A DNA stretch of 48,998 bases from Paenibacillus cremeus (GTDB lineage Bacteria > Bacillota > Bacilli > Paenibacillales > NBRC-103111): positions 1-48,998 of the forward strand of contig NZ_VNJI01000056.1 of the NCBI RefSeq assembly GCF_007786445.1, written 5' to 3'. How positions within the stretch are numbered: position 1 is the first letter of the stretch; each line of letters begins with the position of its first letter. The notes under the pieces are model-generated. The model was not told where the DNA came from, searched no databases, and saw only the letters and a list, made by a program, of their open reading frames with translations. Below, piece after piece: positions 6,590-14,890 of this stretch. Both the position numbers and the translations under genes were made by a program.

Positions 6590-7870
6590 ATGAAGGAGAG
6601 GAAGCCGTGGATTGAATGGCTGTCCGGCGTGGCGTACGGGAAAAAGCTAAAAAAGCTGCACAGCTGGAATGCTTGGCTGCTGCTGTTTTTGACGGTGACG
6701 GGGATTCTGCTATTCGTACCTAGCGTGCGGGAGCTCGGGGAAGGCCGGGCTTGGCTGAAGCAAGCGCATATTTGGCTTGGTGTTATTTCGATTATCGTGC
6801 TCGTGCTGTACCTGCCCTTGCTCTCCAAGCATTGGAAGCAGCTTCGCGCCAAAACCTCACAAAGGTTGAATTTGGGACTGGTGCTGTTTCTGCTCGTAGG
6901 CTGGATCGTCACCGGGATTATGCTTTGGCAGCTGCGCAGCTTGCCTCCAGGGTGGACGAATGTGGCGCTGATTCTGCATGATCTGTTTACCTGGGTGGGC
7001 GCGCCTTACGCCGTGTATCATTCGATTTCACGCAGCCGGTGGATGAAAGCCGCTCGAGCGAAGAAGGCTTCCGCCGCAGGCGCTGAGGTGGTAGAGGAGC
7101 GGACCGCGGCAGGCAGGGTGATCGACATGCTGCAAAAGGCGAAGGTCTCCCGTTCGGCGTTCCTTCGTATGACGGTAGGGGCGCTGCTGCTGCTATGTGT
7201 GGGGCCTTCTTTTTACCGCTGGATGAAAGGGGTTTCGGATACGGGAGGGACGGATCTGTCGCTGATCCGGGGCGAGGATGGAAATCATATGGATCCGCCG
7301 CCTGTCGCGCTTCCGGAGTCGAATCCGCCGGTTGGAGGAGGGGGCAAAGGGCAGTTCCGGATTTATACGGTGACGGACATTCCGTCGTTCTCCAGCGATA
7401 ATTGGAAGTTCGCGATCTCCGGGCTGGTGGAGAAGGAGCAGGTGTGGGACTGGAAGCAGTTCTTGGACCTCAAGCGGAAGGTGCAGGTCAGCGATTTTCA
7501 CTGTGTTACGGGCTGGTCGGTCTATAAGAACACGTGGGAGGGCATCCCGCTATCGGAGCTGCTTAAGCTGGCGCAGGTGAAGCCGCAGGCGAAATTCGTT
7601 AAATTTTATTCCGGGGATAAAGTGTATACGGATTGCTTGTCCCTGGAGCAGGCGAAGATGGACGATGTGATGGTGGCCGTCATGATCGATGGGAAGCCGA
7701 TTCCACAGGATCTCGGAGGACCGGTGCGGCTGGTCGTTCCGCAGATGTATGCCTACAAGTCGGTTAAATGGCTGCAGGCGATTGAGCTAATCGATAAAGA
7801 ACATATCGGTTATTGGGAGCTGCGAGGCTACGATAACGATGCATGGGTACCAGGGAGCCGTCGTACGTAG
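6590..7870 (+). CDS. Membrane cytochrome b / molybdopterin oxidoreductase fusion
   Basis: 426 residues in two parts. Residues 1-150 form four membrane helices of cytochrome-b type with well-placed histidines H24, H60, H130 and H144 as likely haem ligands. Then SRSAFLRM (187-194) leads into a fifth hydrophobic helix (195-206), followed by an external sulfite-oxidase/MsrP-type molybdopterin domain (about 255-420). C305 in FHCVTGWSV is the expected molybdenum ligand. The layout resembles a fusion of the haem anchor MsrQ and the catalytic MsrP, although the N-terminal part is not clearly MsrQ itself. It heads a molybdenum-cofactor cluster. The ATG has a GGGGAGGCG ribosome site. The substrate is unknown; an oxidised sulfur or nitrogen compound is plausible. 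Confidence 0.88.
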   Translation: MKERKPWIEWLSGVAYGKKLKKLHSWNAWLLLFLTVTGILLFVPSVRELGEGRAWLKQAHIWLGVISIIVLVLYLPLLSKHWKQLRAKTSQRLNLGLVLFLLVGWIVTGIMLWQLRSLPPGWTNVALILHDLFTWVGAPYAVYHSISRSRWMKAARAKKASAAGAEVVEERTAAGRVIDMLQKAKVSRSAFLRMTVGALLLLCVGPSFYRWMKGVSDTGGTDLSLIRGEDGNHMDPPPVALPESNPPVGGGGKGQFRIYTVTDIPSFSSDNWKFAISGLVEKEQVWDWKQFLDLKRKVQVSDFHCVTGWSVYKNTWEGIPLSELLKLAQVKPQAKFVKFYSGDKVYTDCLSLEQAKMDDVMVAVMIDGKPIPQDLGGPVRLVVPQMYAYKSVKWLQAIELIDKEHIGYWELRGYDNDAWVPGSRRT

Positions 7871-7930
7871 ACACACGGCTCCTTTGCCGTTAATATGGAG
7901 GGAAAGGATCGAATAGGGAGGGCCTGTCTC

Positions 7931-8572
7931 GTGAGGCTGGAGTCACTTAACGTCAGCAAACCGGTCACGGTGGAGTATAACGGCAAGTCATTGGAGACCG
8001 GCATTTATAAGGAGCCGGTGAGTGGAAGCGTGTTTCTTAGCCGGGTGAATCTGGAAGGCGATGGACAGGCGGATTTGGTGTACCATGGGGGAGAGGACAA
8101 AGCGGTCTGCGTCTACTGCTCGGAGCACTACCCTTATTGGGAGGAGCGTCTGGATGGGAAGCTGTCCGGCTCTGGCGCCTTCGGCGAAAACTTCACGGTC
8201 AGCGGCATGACGGAATCGGAGCTGTGTATTGGCGACGTGTTTGGGATCGGTGAGGCGGTGGTGCAAGTCAGCCAGCCGCGACAGCCGTGCTTCAAGCTTG
8301 CGGTCAAGCATGGAGTGACTGATCTCCCCGCTCAGGTGCAGGCGACCGGATATACAGGATACTACTTTCGTGTATTGCAGGAAGGGCGCGTGGAGGCAGG
8401 ACAGCCGTTCCGGCTTATGGAACGCGATGCGCTCGGCGTGACCGTGGCGGAAGCGAATCGGCTGAAATATCATGATAAGCAGGATGTTGAAGGTGTTCGC
8501 AAGCTGCTGCAGGTGAAGGCACTGTCGGCCAGCTGGCGGGAGTCGTTCGAACGGCGGCTGGAAGAGAAGTAA
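7931..8572 (+). CDS. MOSC domain protein (YiiM-like)
   Basis: 213-residue cytoplasmic protein of the MOSC superfamily, which binds molybdenum cofactor or carries sulfur to it. YiiM-like members reduce N-hydroxylated compounds. Visible motifs are VYHGGEDKAVCVY, GAFGENFTVSG and QPRQPCFKL with the conserved Cys that contacts molybdenum. The C-terminus has the short helical YiiM tail. The GTG at 7931 is chosen because GGGAGG lies eight bases before it and the protein then starts MRLESLNVSKP, the usual family start. The ATG at 7895 in the same frame has no ribosome site. It sits between a molybdoenzyme and mobA. Confidence 0.88.
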   Translation: MRLESLNVSKPVTVEYNGKSLETGIYKEPVSGSVFLSRVNLEGDGQADLVYHGGEDKAVCVYCSEHYPYWEERLDGKLSGSGAFGENFTVSGMTESELCIGDVFGIGEAVVQVSQPRQPCFKLAVKHGVTDLPAQVQATGYTGYYFRVLQEGRVEAGQPFRLMERDALGVTVAEANRLKYHDKQDVEGVRKLLQVKALSASWRESFERRLEEK

Positions 8573-8622
8573 GCCGGATGTAAGCTAGAGGGAGCTGTGG
8601 CGCGAACGGAGGGAAGGAAGCC

Positions 8623-9240
8623 ATGAGATTAGCAGGCGTAATTCTGGCCGGCGGCATGAACCGCCGAATGGGAGGCCGGCGCAAGGCGCTGCTGACGCTG
8701 GATGGGCGTACCTTCCTGGGGCGGCAGCTGGAAGAGCTGGCGATGCTCTGCGAGGAGCGGATCTTGGTGACAAACGAGCCGGAGGCTTATGGAGATGCGC
8801 TTCGGGATGTTCCCGGCGAAGTGCGGGTTGTACGCGATCTGCAGCCGGGCAAAGGTCCGCTGGCTGGCTTGCAAACCGCGATGAGCGTAGTGGAGAGCGA
8901 CGTGCTGTGGGTTGTTGGCTGCGATATGCCGCATATTAGCGCACCGGTGGCGGCCGCACTTGCCCGTCTCCTGACGGCGGAGGAGGCTGACGCGGTGATC
9001 GCGCGGCTGGGCGGTCGCTTGCACCCGCTGCACGGCGTTTATCACCGCCGCTGTCTGCCTTTAGTTGAGGCGATGCTTGTGGCGGGGGACTATCGGGTGA
9101 TGCGCTTGTTTGACCGGATCCGCTGGCTGGAGGTCGATGAGACTTGGCTGGAGCGGGAGGGCCTCCGGGGAGCAGTGAGCTTTTGCCAAAATATTAATGA
9201 TCCGGATGATTATGAAGCGCTGCTCGGGCATCGTTCGTGA
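8623..9240 (+). CDS. mobA: Molybdenum cofactor guanylyltransferase MobA
   Basis: Transfers GMP from GTP to molybdopterin to make the guanine dinucleotide cofactor. The 205 residues show the nucleotidyltransferase signature LAGGMNRRMGGRRKAL (8-23), GKGPLAGL, the metal-binding CDMP motif and the C-terminal NINDPDDY. Length is normal for MobA. A GGAGGGAAGGAAG ribosome site precedes the ATG, and the gap to the MOSC gene is 50 bases. It implies that at least one enzyme in the cell uses the dinucleotide form, although the neighbouring sulfite-oxidase-type enzyme normally uses plain molybdopterin. Confidence 0.93.
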   Translation: MRLAGVILAGGMNRRMGGRRKALLTLDGRTFLGRQLEELAMLCEERILVTNEPEAYGDALRDVPGEVRVVRDLQPGKGPLAGLQTAMSVVESDVLWVVGCDMPHISAPVAAALARLLTAEEADAVIARLGGRLHPLHGVYHRRCLPLVEAMLVAGDYRVMRLFDRIRWLEVDETWLEREGLRGAVSFCQNINDPDDYEALLGHRS

Positions 9241-9347
9241 TCGGATGAATTTAATGTGAGGAATATTTACATAAAAAGTGCGGTATATATTCTTTGTTAG
9301 TTTTTATGACATAATGGAATGATTAGGCGGAATGGAGGGGAAACAGC

Positions 9348-10355
9348 ATGGCACAAGTACTAACGGACCGATTCGGACGCATCCATGATTATTTGCGGAT
9401 TTCCGTGACGGATCGATGCAATCTGCGGTGCGTTTATTGTATGCCGGAAGAGGGCATGGAATTTGAACCAGAAGAGCGGCTGCTGAGCTTTCACGAGATT
9501 ACCGAGGTCGTCCGTGTGCTGGCGGGCTACGGGGTTCGCAAGCTTCGCATTACCGGCGGGGAGCCGCTGGTGCGCAAAAACCTGGAGCAGCTGATTGCCA
9601 TGCTGAGCGCCATTCCTGGTATTGAGGATATCGCGCTGACGACGAACGCGATTTATTTTGCCTCGAGGGCGGAACGGCTGCGAGAAGCGGGGCTGACACG
9701 GATTAACATTAGCCTGGATTCGCTGCGTGCCGATCGCTTTGCGCTAATAACGCGGGGCGGCGACATTACGCGGGTGCTGGCTTCGATCGAAGAAGCGGTG
9801 CGCGTCGGGCTCGATCCGATCAAGCTGAACGTAGTGCTGATGAAAGGGATCAACGAGGATGAGATCGAGGATTTCCTGCGTCTGACCATTGAACGTAAGC
9901 TTAATGTTCGATTTATTGAATATATGCCGATCGGTCATGATGACCAGGGTTGGAAGTCGAAATATATTCCGCTGTCCACGGTGCTGGAACGATGTGAGAA
10001 GCAGGGCTGGGTGGTTGAAGCCTATGAGCAGGGGCTGCGGGGGAACGGGCCTTCGCAAAATTTTCGCATCGCTGGGGCCTTGGGGACGTTCGGACTCATT
10101 CATCCCGTCAGCGATCACTTTTGTGAAACGTGCAACCGGCTTCGCCTGACGGCGGATGGCAACATTAAGCCGTGCCTGTACTGGTCGGATGAGTTCAACG
10201 TTCGAAAAGTGATTGGAGACGATGAGGCGCTGGCCGACCTGTTCTTCCGCGCGCTGGACGTGAAGCCGGAGAGCCACGAAATGGCCAAGGCGCTGCTGAG
10301 CGAAAGTCAGAGCCACACGCCGACCGAACGCCGGATGTCGCAGATTGGGGGTTAG
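9348..10355 (+). CDS. moaA: GTP 3',8-cyclase MoaA
   Basis: Radical-SAM enzyme that makes (8S)-3',8-cyclo-GTP, the first step of molybdenum cofactor synthesis. The 335 residues contain the N-terminal cluster motif CNLRCVYC (about 24-31), the SAM-binding GGEP, and the C-terminal second cluster with CETCNRLRLT and a distal Cys in IKPCLY. Unlike many homologues it lacks the C-terminal GG tail but ends in QIGG. The gap of 107 bases before it is AT-rich with TTTACA and TATATT-like boxes, so it may have its own promoter. The ribosome site is GGAGGGGAAA. moeA follows directly. Confidence 0.96.
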   Translation: MAQVLTDRFGRIHDYLRISVTDRCNLRCVYCMPEEGMEFEPEERLLSFHEITEVVRVLAGYGVRKLRITGGEPLVRKNLEQLIAMLSAIPGIEDIALTTNAIYFASRAERLREAGLTRINISLDSLRADRFALITRGGDITRVLASIEEAVRVGLDPIKLNVVLMKGINEDEIEDFLRLTIERKLNVRFIEYMPIGHDDQGWKSKYIPLSTVLERCEKQGWVVEAYEQGLRGNGPSQNFRIAGALGTFGLIHPVSDHFCETCNRLRLTADGNIKPCLYWSDEFNVRKVIGDDEALADLFFRALDVKPESHEMAKALLSESQSHTPTERRMSQIGG

Positions 10356-10362
10356 CATCCTT

Positions 10363-11625
10363 TTGGGCAGCTTAAGGTTTGGGAGAGACCTAATTCAGCT
10401 AGAAGAGGCGCAGGAGCGTGTGCTGCGGACCGTACGCGTACAGCCCGCCGAGCAGGTGCGGCTGGAGGAAGCGATGGGGAGGCGGCTGGCAGTGGAGGTT
10501 AGCGCCGATCATTCGGTGCCGCATTTTCGGCGCGCGGGCGTAGACGGCTACGCGGTCCGTGCGGAGGATACGGCGTCGGCCACAGGCGGCGCTGCGGTGA
10601 GCCTTGAGGTGCTGGAGACGATTCCGTGCGGCACCGTGCCCACCCAGCGGCTAGCTCCGGGACAAGCCTCCCGAATTATGACGGGCGCGGTCGTCCCGGA
10701 AGGGGCTGATGCGGTCGTCATGGTGGAGATGACGGATCGGCAGGAGCTCGCGGGTAAGGAAGCGGGGCTTGTTGTCGAGATCCGGAAGGCGATGGCGCCG
10801 GGCGAGAATATTACAGCTGTCGGGCAGGAGTGCGGAGAGGGCGAGAAGCTTCTGGCTGCTGGGACTGTAATAGGACCAGGCGAGGCAGCGGTGCTCGCGA
10901 CGTTCGGCTATAGCATGGTGCCGGTTTTTGTGCGTCCACGGGTGGCGATTTTCTCCACTGGGGCGGAGCTGCTGCCGGTCGAAGAGACGCTTGCGCCCGG
11001 ACGCATACGCAACAGCAACAGCTATATGCTGGCCTGCCAGGTGAGGGAATCGGGAGGCGAGCCGAGCATCATGCCGATTTTGCCCGATGAGGTGGAGCAG
11101 GTGCAGGCGGAGCTTCTGGCCGCCTTGTCCTGGGCGGATATCGTGATAACGACCGGCGGTGTTTCCGTAGGGGACAAAGACGTGCTGGTGGAGCTGTTCG
11201 AGCGGTGGGACGGGGAGCTGCATTTTAACAAAATTGCGATGCGTCCGGGCAGCCCGACCTCCTTTGGTCAGTGGCGGGGGAAGCCGATCTTTGCCCTCTC
11301 CGGCAATCCTGGCGCCTCCTATGTAGGCTTCGAGCTGCTTGTCCGGCCTTACCTGCGCAAGGCGCTAGGCGCTGTCGATCCGCTGCCGCAGACGGGAACG
11401 GCCTTCTTGGATGCGGAGTATCGCAAGGGCTCCGCTTATCCGCGCTATGTTCGCGGGACCAGCCGCGTAGAGGCGGGGCAGGTGAAGGTACGGCCTGCCG
11501 GACGCGACAAATCCAGCATCATGATCTCGATCAAGGATGCAGATTGCTTGATCTGTGTTCCTGCTGGAGGACGCGGGGCCGAGCAAGGTGAGCTTGTGCG
11601 GACGATCAGCTTGCAGCAGCATTGA
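10363..11625 (+). CDS. moeA: Molybdopterin molybdenumtransferase MoeA
   Basis: Inserts molybdate into adenylylated molybdopterin. About 420 residues with all MoeA regions: GVDGYAVRAED, TGAVVPEGADAVVMVE, the MPT-binding domain with STGAEL and ITTGGVSVGDKD, MRPGSPTSFG, LSGNPGASYVGFE, and a C-terminal beta domain ending IKDADCLICVPAG. The start is uncertain. The TTG at 10363 stands 11 bases after a run of five G and directly follows the moaA stop (10353-10355). The TTG at 10345, inside moaA, is also in frame but has no ribosome site. No ATG is available near the conserved N-terminus. Probably translated in coupling with moaA. Confidence 0.93.
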   Translation: MGSLRFGRDLIQLEEAQERVLRTVRVQPAEQVRLEEAMGRRLAVEVSADHSVPHFRRAGVDGYAVRAEDTASATGGAAVSLEVLETIPCGTVPTQRLAPGQASRIMTGAVVPEGADAVVMVEMTDRQELAGKEAGLVVEIRKAMAPGENITAVGQECGEGEKLLAAGTVIGPGEAAVLATFGYSMVPVFVRPRVAIFSTGAELLPVEETLAPGRIRNSNSYMLACQVRESGGEPSIMPILPDEVEQVQAELLAALSWADIVITTGGVSVGDKDVLVELFERWDGELHFNKIAMRPGSPTSFGQWRGKPIFALSGNPGASYVGFELLVRPYLRKALGAVDPLPQTGTAFLDAEYRKGSAYPRYVRGTSRVEAGQVKVRPAGRDKSSIMISIKDADCLICVPAGGRGAEQGELVRTISLQQH

Positions 11626-11634
11626 GGACGAATG

Positions 11635-11688
11635 AAAAAGGGGAAACCCCCGGCGGGACACTGAACCAGTGCCTACCAGGGGTCTCTT
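11635..11688. terminator. Hairpin region between convergent moeA and yjcZ
   Basis: Contains CACTG/CAGTG (11659-11663 with 11667-11671) within an outer ACCCC/GGGGT pair. On the minus strand, GGGG-TTT-CCCC followed by five T (11650 down to 11635) could end the yjcZ transcript. The stems are short, so the call is moderate. Confidence 0.4.
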
Positions 11689-11698
11689 TGTGTTGCGC

Positions 11699-11791
11699 TT
11701 AGATATACATGCCGCGAAGAACGATTACCAGCAGAATGAAGAGCACCAAAATTGTTCCTGTGCTAGTAAAGAATCCGCCAACTGCGCTCAT
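11699..11791 (-). CDS. YjcZ-family small spore membrane protein, 30 aa
   Basis: A 30-residue peptide, MSAVGGFFTSTGTILVLFIL then LVIVLRGMYI, read on the minus strand. The Gly-rich head, a single hydrophobic helix rich in Leu/Ile/Val/Phe and the aromatic short tail are typical of the YjcZ/SscA family of tiny sporulation proteins, which help spore coat assembly or germination in Bacillus. A strong AAAGGGGGA ribosome site lies before the ATG. It is too short for most ORF filters. It stands alone between convergent moeA and the NlpC/P60 gene. Confidence 0.8.
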   Translation of the reverse strand: MSAVGGFFTSTGTILVLFILLVIVLRGMYI

Positions 11792-11814
11792 GTGACATCC
11801 CCCTTTCAGAAGAC

Positions 11815-11826
11815 ATGATTAATCAT
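11815..11826. promoter_or_regulatory. 12-base perfect palindrome upstream of yjcZ
   Basis: ATGATTAATCAT is a perfect dyad about 25-35 bases upstream of the yjcZ start, where an operator or promoter element would act. No regulator is assigned. Confidence 0.25.
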
Positions 11827-11909
11827 ATGAGCGAATGACGGATGCGGACTGGACGATAGCCCGATTTATGGCAAAAACACAGGTGTCTTCTAGGTGTAGA
11901 CGGCCGATC

Positions 11910-13115
11910 TTAGTAGGTCGAGCCTCCGTAGAGGAAGCGAAGCTCCCACTGCGAGCCAGCGATATTTTCGACGTGCACGCCGCCGGATGCGGTGGAGTAG
12001 GTGTGCAGCATTTTGCCATCCCCAAGATAGAGGCCTACGTGCGTGATCGTTTCCTTCGATTTGTCGATGCCTACGTAGTTAGAGGCGCCGTAGCCTTTGG
12101 AGCTCATGAAGAAGAGCAGATCGCCTTTCTTGAGCTGGTGCCAGTCGGTGGTTGTTTTACCCACGGAGGTGACATAAGCGCCTTGGCTGCGGGAATCGCC
12201 CGGAAGCACTTGCCCGATGCCATCGATGTAGGCTTGACGGACGAAATCGGAGCAATCGAACGTGCTGGTGTCGCTGCGGCTGGAGCCGAACTCGTACGGC
12301 ACGCCTAAGTATTTCATGCCGGCGTCGATTACTTTTTGTGCGGCTACGGCCGGATCGAGCAGCTTGTACGGTTCAACAAAGGTAGTCGTTATGTATTGGG
12401 AGCTGGTGCTGACGTATCCAATCACGCCGTTTTGATCCTGCACGTTGTACCAATTGGCGCTCGTTTTGTTCAGTACGAGGACCTTCTCGCCTTTTTGCAA
12501 ATAGCGCATGCGGTCAGCATCGGTGGATGGGCCTGTACGGAAGGACACCGAGCTAACGATGGTTGCGTTTGGCGGCGACTGGAAAAGCGGCTCTTCCGGC
12601 TCGGCGGCTTGTCCGAAGTCCGTATCGATATATTGATCGCTGGTGCTGACGTAGCCGACCACGTCGTTTTTATCCTGTACCTTGTACCAGTAGGCGTTCA
12701 CTTGCTCCATGACGAGCACGAGCTCGCCGGCTTGCAGATAGCGGATGCGGCTGTCATCGGTGGACGGGCCTGTACGGAAGGAAACGGAGCTGACGATTTT
12801 GCCATTCGGCTGTGCAGGCACTTTTACATCCGTGAACTTGACATAGCTTGCAGAAGACGAAACGTAACCGACTTTTCCGGAGCTGTCTTTGACTTGAAGC
12901 CAGCTGTCATTCGGCGTGCTGACGATGTCCAGTACTTCCCCCGGCTGCAAATAGCGGATACGCGCCCCGCTCGTAGAAGGCTGATCGCGGAAATTTACCG
13001 TATTCACTACCGTTACTTTTTGAACAGTAGTGGAGTAGGCAAGTGCCTGATAAGGGATGGCGGATAATGACACGGCTGCACTGATCAAAAGAGCCAGAAA
13101 CTTCTTTTTCATCAT
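11910..13115 (-). CDS. Secreted cell-wall hydrolase: three SH3 domains plus NlpC/P60
   Basis: 401-residue secreted peptidoglycan endopeptidase. The signal peptide (about 1-26, ending YQALA) is followed by three bacterial SH3 wall-binding repeats (about 30-95, 105-165, 185-245), each with the FR-x-x-PST-x-x-x-R-x-RYLQ pattern, then an NlpC/P60 domain (255-401). The catalytic residues are visible: C288 in TFDCSDF, H359 in THVGLYLGDG and H371. Members cut between D-Glu and the diamino acid of stem peptides. The ribosome site GGGAGG lies ten bases before the first of two adjacent ATGs. Likely involved in wall turnover in growth or sporulation. Confidence 0.92.
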   Translation of the reverse strand: MMKKKFLALLISAAVSLSAIPYQALAYSTTVQKVTVVNTVNFRDQPSTSGARIRYLQPGEVLDIVSTPNDSWLQVKDSSGKVGYVSSSASYVKFTDVKVPAQPNGKIVSSVSFRTGPSTDDSRIRYLQAGELVLVMEQVNAYWYKVQDKNDVVGYVSTSDQYIDTDFGQAAEPEEPLFQSPPNATIVSSVSFRTGPSTDADRMRYLQKGEKVLVLNKTSANWYNVQDQNGVIGYVSTSSQYITTTFVEPYKLLDPAVAAQKVIDAGMKYLGVPYEFGSSRSDTSTFDCSDFVRQAYIDGIGQVLPGDSRSQGAYVTSVGKTTTDWHQLKKGDLLFFMSSKGYGASNYVGIDKSKETITHVGLYLGDGKMLHTYSTASGGVHVENIAGSQWELRFLYGGSTY

Positions 13116-13553
13116 TCTAGTTGACCTCCCGGATTGGATTCAATTGGTTGATAGTTTGATGATAGCATAGGGCTCAGGGGGACGATTAGTGGAAAAACAT
13201 AGCAATTCCCGATTGGAAAATGACTCTATCCCCTGCCATAAGAACTAGTCTGTGGTCGCGTATACACTGGGAGATAAAGATTTCAGTTGCTTTGGAATCA
13301 ATGTTTGTGCAGGTTTGATTTTTAGGTACTGGCGCTTGCATCTGCAACGTGTGGGTGGGCGAGAAAATAGGCCTAAAGTCACCGACGAAAGGTGGATTAC
13401 GATGGTAGATGGAGAGTGTGCTGGATCGACAAATGGAAATATAGGATTATTATGGAAAGACACTGTGATTTAACGACATGGTGTTTGGTAGGGAAATGGG
13501 GTACAATAGCACCATTATCGTGCATTTTTTTCCAAAAAGGAGATATGTACACT
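13116..13553. other. 438-base divergent intergenic region
   Basis: Lies between the NlpC/P60 gene (minus) and the acetyltransferase (plus). Open frames here lack ribosome sites and codon bias and are not called. A TACAAT box (13502-13507) precedes the acetyltransferase, but no good -35 partner is seen. No riboswitch motif was recognised. Confidence 0.5.
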
Positions 13554-14747
13554 ATGCAGTCATCGGATATTCGCCTTGTTCCAAAAGAGCAGGTCTCGGA
13601 GCTATTGGATTTGTGGTCGTTTGCCTTTCAATTGGACATGTCCGCTGAGGATCGGGAGCAGCGCATAGCGTCTGTGAGCTCGAATGAAGCCTGGGGTGCG
13701 TATGTGGATGGCCGGCTCGCTGCCGGGATGCGTATTCTGGAGCTGCAAGCTTGGATCCAGGGCAAAGCGTTTGCCATGGGCGGGTTAGCCAGTGTAGCGA
13801 CGTGGCCGGAATACCGCCGCGGACGTCTGGTGTCCAGGCTGCTGGACAACGCGCTTCGCGTAATGCGGGAGAACGGGCAGACAGTTTCGTTCCTGCACCC
13901 GTTTCAGTTCGGGTTCTATCGGCGATTCGGATGGGAGACGTATACGGAGTACAAAACGTATGAGATTCCAGTGGCGCTGCTGCCGAAGCTGGAGCCACAG
14001 CCGGGCCGGATGGTGCGGGTCGGACAGGACATCGAGCTGCTGCATCGGATTTACAGTGCATATGCGGCGCGGTACAACGGCAGCTTGGTGCGGTCTGAGC
14101 GCTGGTGGAAGGACCGCATCTTTGCTCGCAAGGCTGGAAGCTTCTCGGTTTATTATGATGCGGCTGGGCAGCCTAGCGGGTATGTGCACTATGTGGTAAA
14201 GGAGCGGGTGCTCACGGTCCATGAGCTGGTGGCGCTAAACCATGGTGCGCGGCTCGCGATCTGGCGCTTTCTCGCGGATCACGATTCGATGATCAACATG
14301 GTTAAAATGAGCGTGCCGGCGGACGATAGGCTGCCGTTCCTGCTGGATAATCCGCGGATTAAGCAGGAGCTGGTACCGTATTTTATGGCGCGAATCGTGG
14401 ATGTGGCCGCGTTTTTGGAGAAGTATCCGTTCGCTTCGGGCGAGGAAAGTACGCTGCTGCTGGACGTGAAGGATGCGCAGGCGGAGTGGAACGATGGCTT
14501 GTTCCAGCTGGTTGTTGATGAATCCGGTACGGCGCGGGTGGAGGCTGCTGCTTCAGATGAGAAGGTGGCGGCCGTGGGAGTGCCGCGCGTGAGCTGTGAT
14601 GTTCAGACACTTATGGCAATGCTGATGAGCTATCAGCGGCCGGCGTTTTTGCATGAGATCGGCCGGCTCGAGGGGCCGGATGAGGCTTTGGAGACGCTGG
14701 AGCGGTTGATTCCGGTGCGGCAGACGTATTTGCCGGATTATTTTTAA
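13554..14747 (+). CDS. Eis-like GNAT N-acetyltransferase
   Basis: 397-residue protein with the Eis architecture: two tandem GNAT folds and a C-terminal SCP2-like domain. The acetyl-CoA site is seen in GGLASVATWPEYRRGRLVSRLL (split here: GGLASVATWP then EYRRGRLVSRLL). FLHPFQFGFYRRFGWE is typical of the family, and the protein ends with the carboxylate-bearing F that Eis enzymes use as catalytic base (PDYF). Homologues acetylate aminoglycosides or lysine-containing peptides; the true substrate is unknown. The start at 13554 is preceded by AAAAAGGAG at 11 bases; an ATG three codons earlier is too close. Longer in-frame extension to 13392 is rejected for lack of a ribosome site. Confidence 0.88.
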   Translation: MQSSDIRLVPKEQVSELLDLWSFAFQLDMSAEDREQRIASVSSNEAWGAYVDGRLAAGMRILELQAWIQGKAFAMGGLASVATWPEYRRGRLVSRLLDNALRVMRENGQTVSFLHPFQFGFYRRFGWETYTEYKTYEIPVALLPKLEPQPGRMVRVGQDIELLHRIYSAYAARYNGSLVRSERWWKDRIFARKAGSFSVYYDAAGQPSGYVHYVVKERVLTVHELVALNHGARLAIWRFLADHDSMINMVKMSVPADDRLPFLLDNPRIKQELVPYFMARIVDVAAFLEKYPFASGEESTLLLDVKDAQAEWNDGLFQLVVDESGTARVEAAASDEKVAAVGVPRVSCDVQTLMAMLMSYQRPAFLHEIGRLEGPDEALETLERLIPVRQTYLPDYF

Positions 14748-14890
14748 GAGCAGGACGGGTGGTGGCCTCTGTGTAGTCGGTGAGACTGCCGGGGGCTTTT
14801 TTGATTTGAGGAGGAATTCGATTAGCAAGCTACAAAGGTATCGGCCTTATAATTTATAAGGAATAATTTGGTTCTATCAGGGGAGAAATC

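Noticed and set aside
13116..13260. c-di-AMP (ydaO-type) riboswitch upstream of the NlpC/P60 gene
   Set aside because: Such riboswitches often precede wall hydrolases, so it was looked for, but the conserved blocks are not present in the minus-strand leader.
13252..13473. Open frames between the NlpC/P60 and acetyltransferase genes
   Set aside because: No ribosome site, no codon bias, no recognisable domain.
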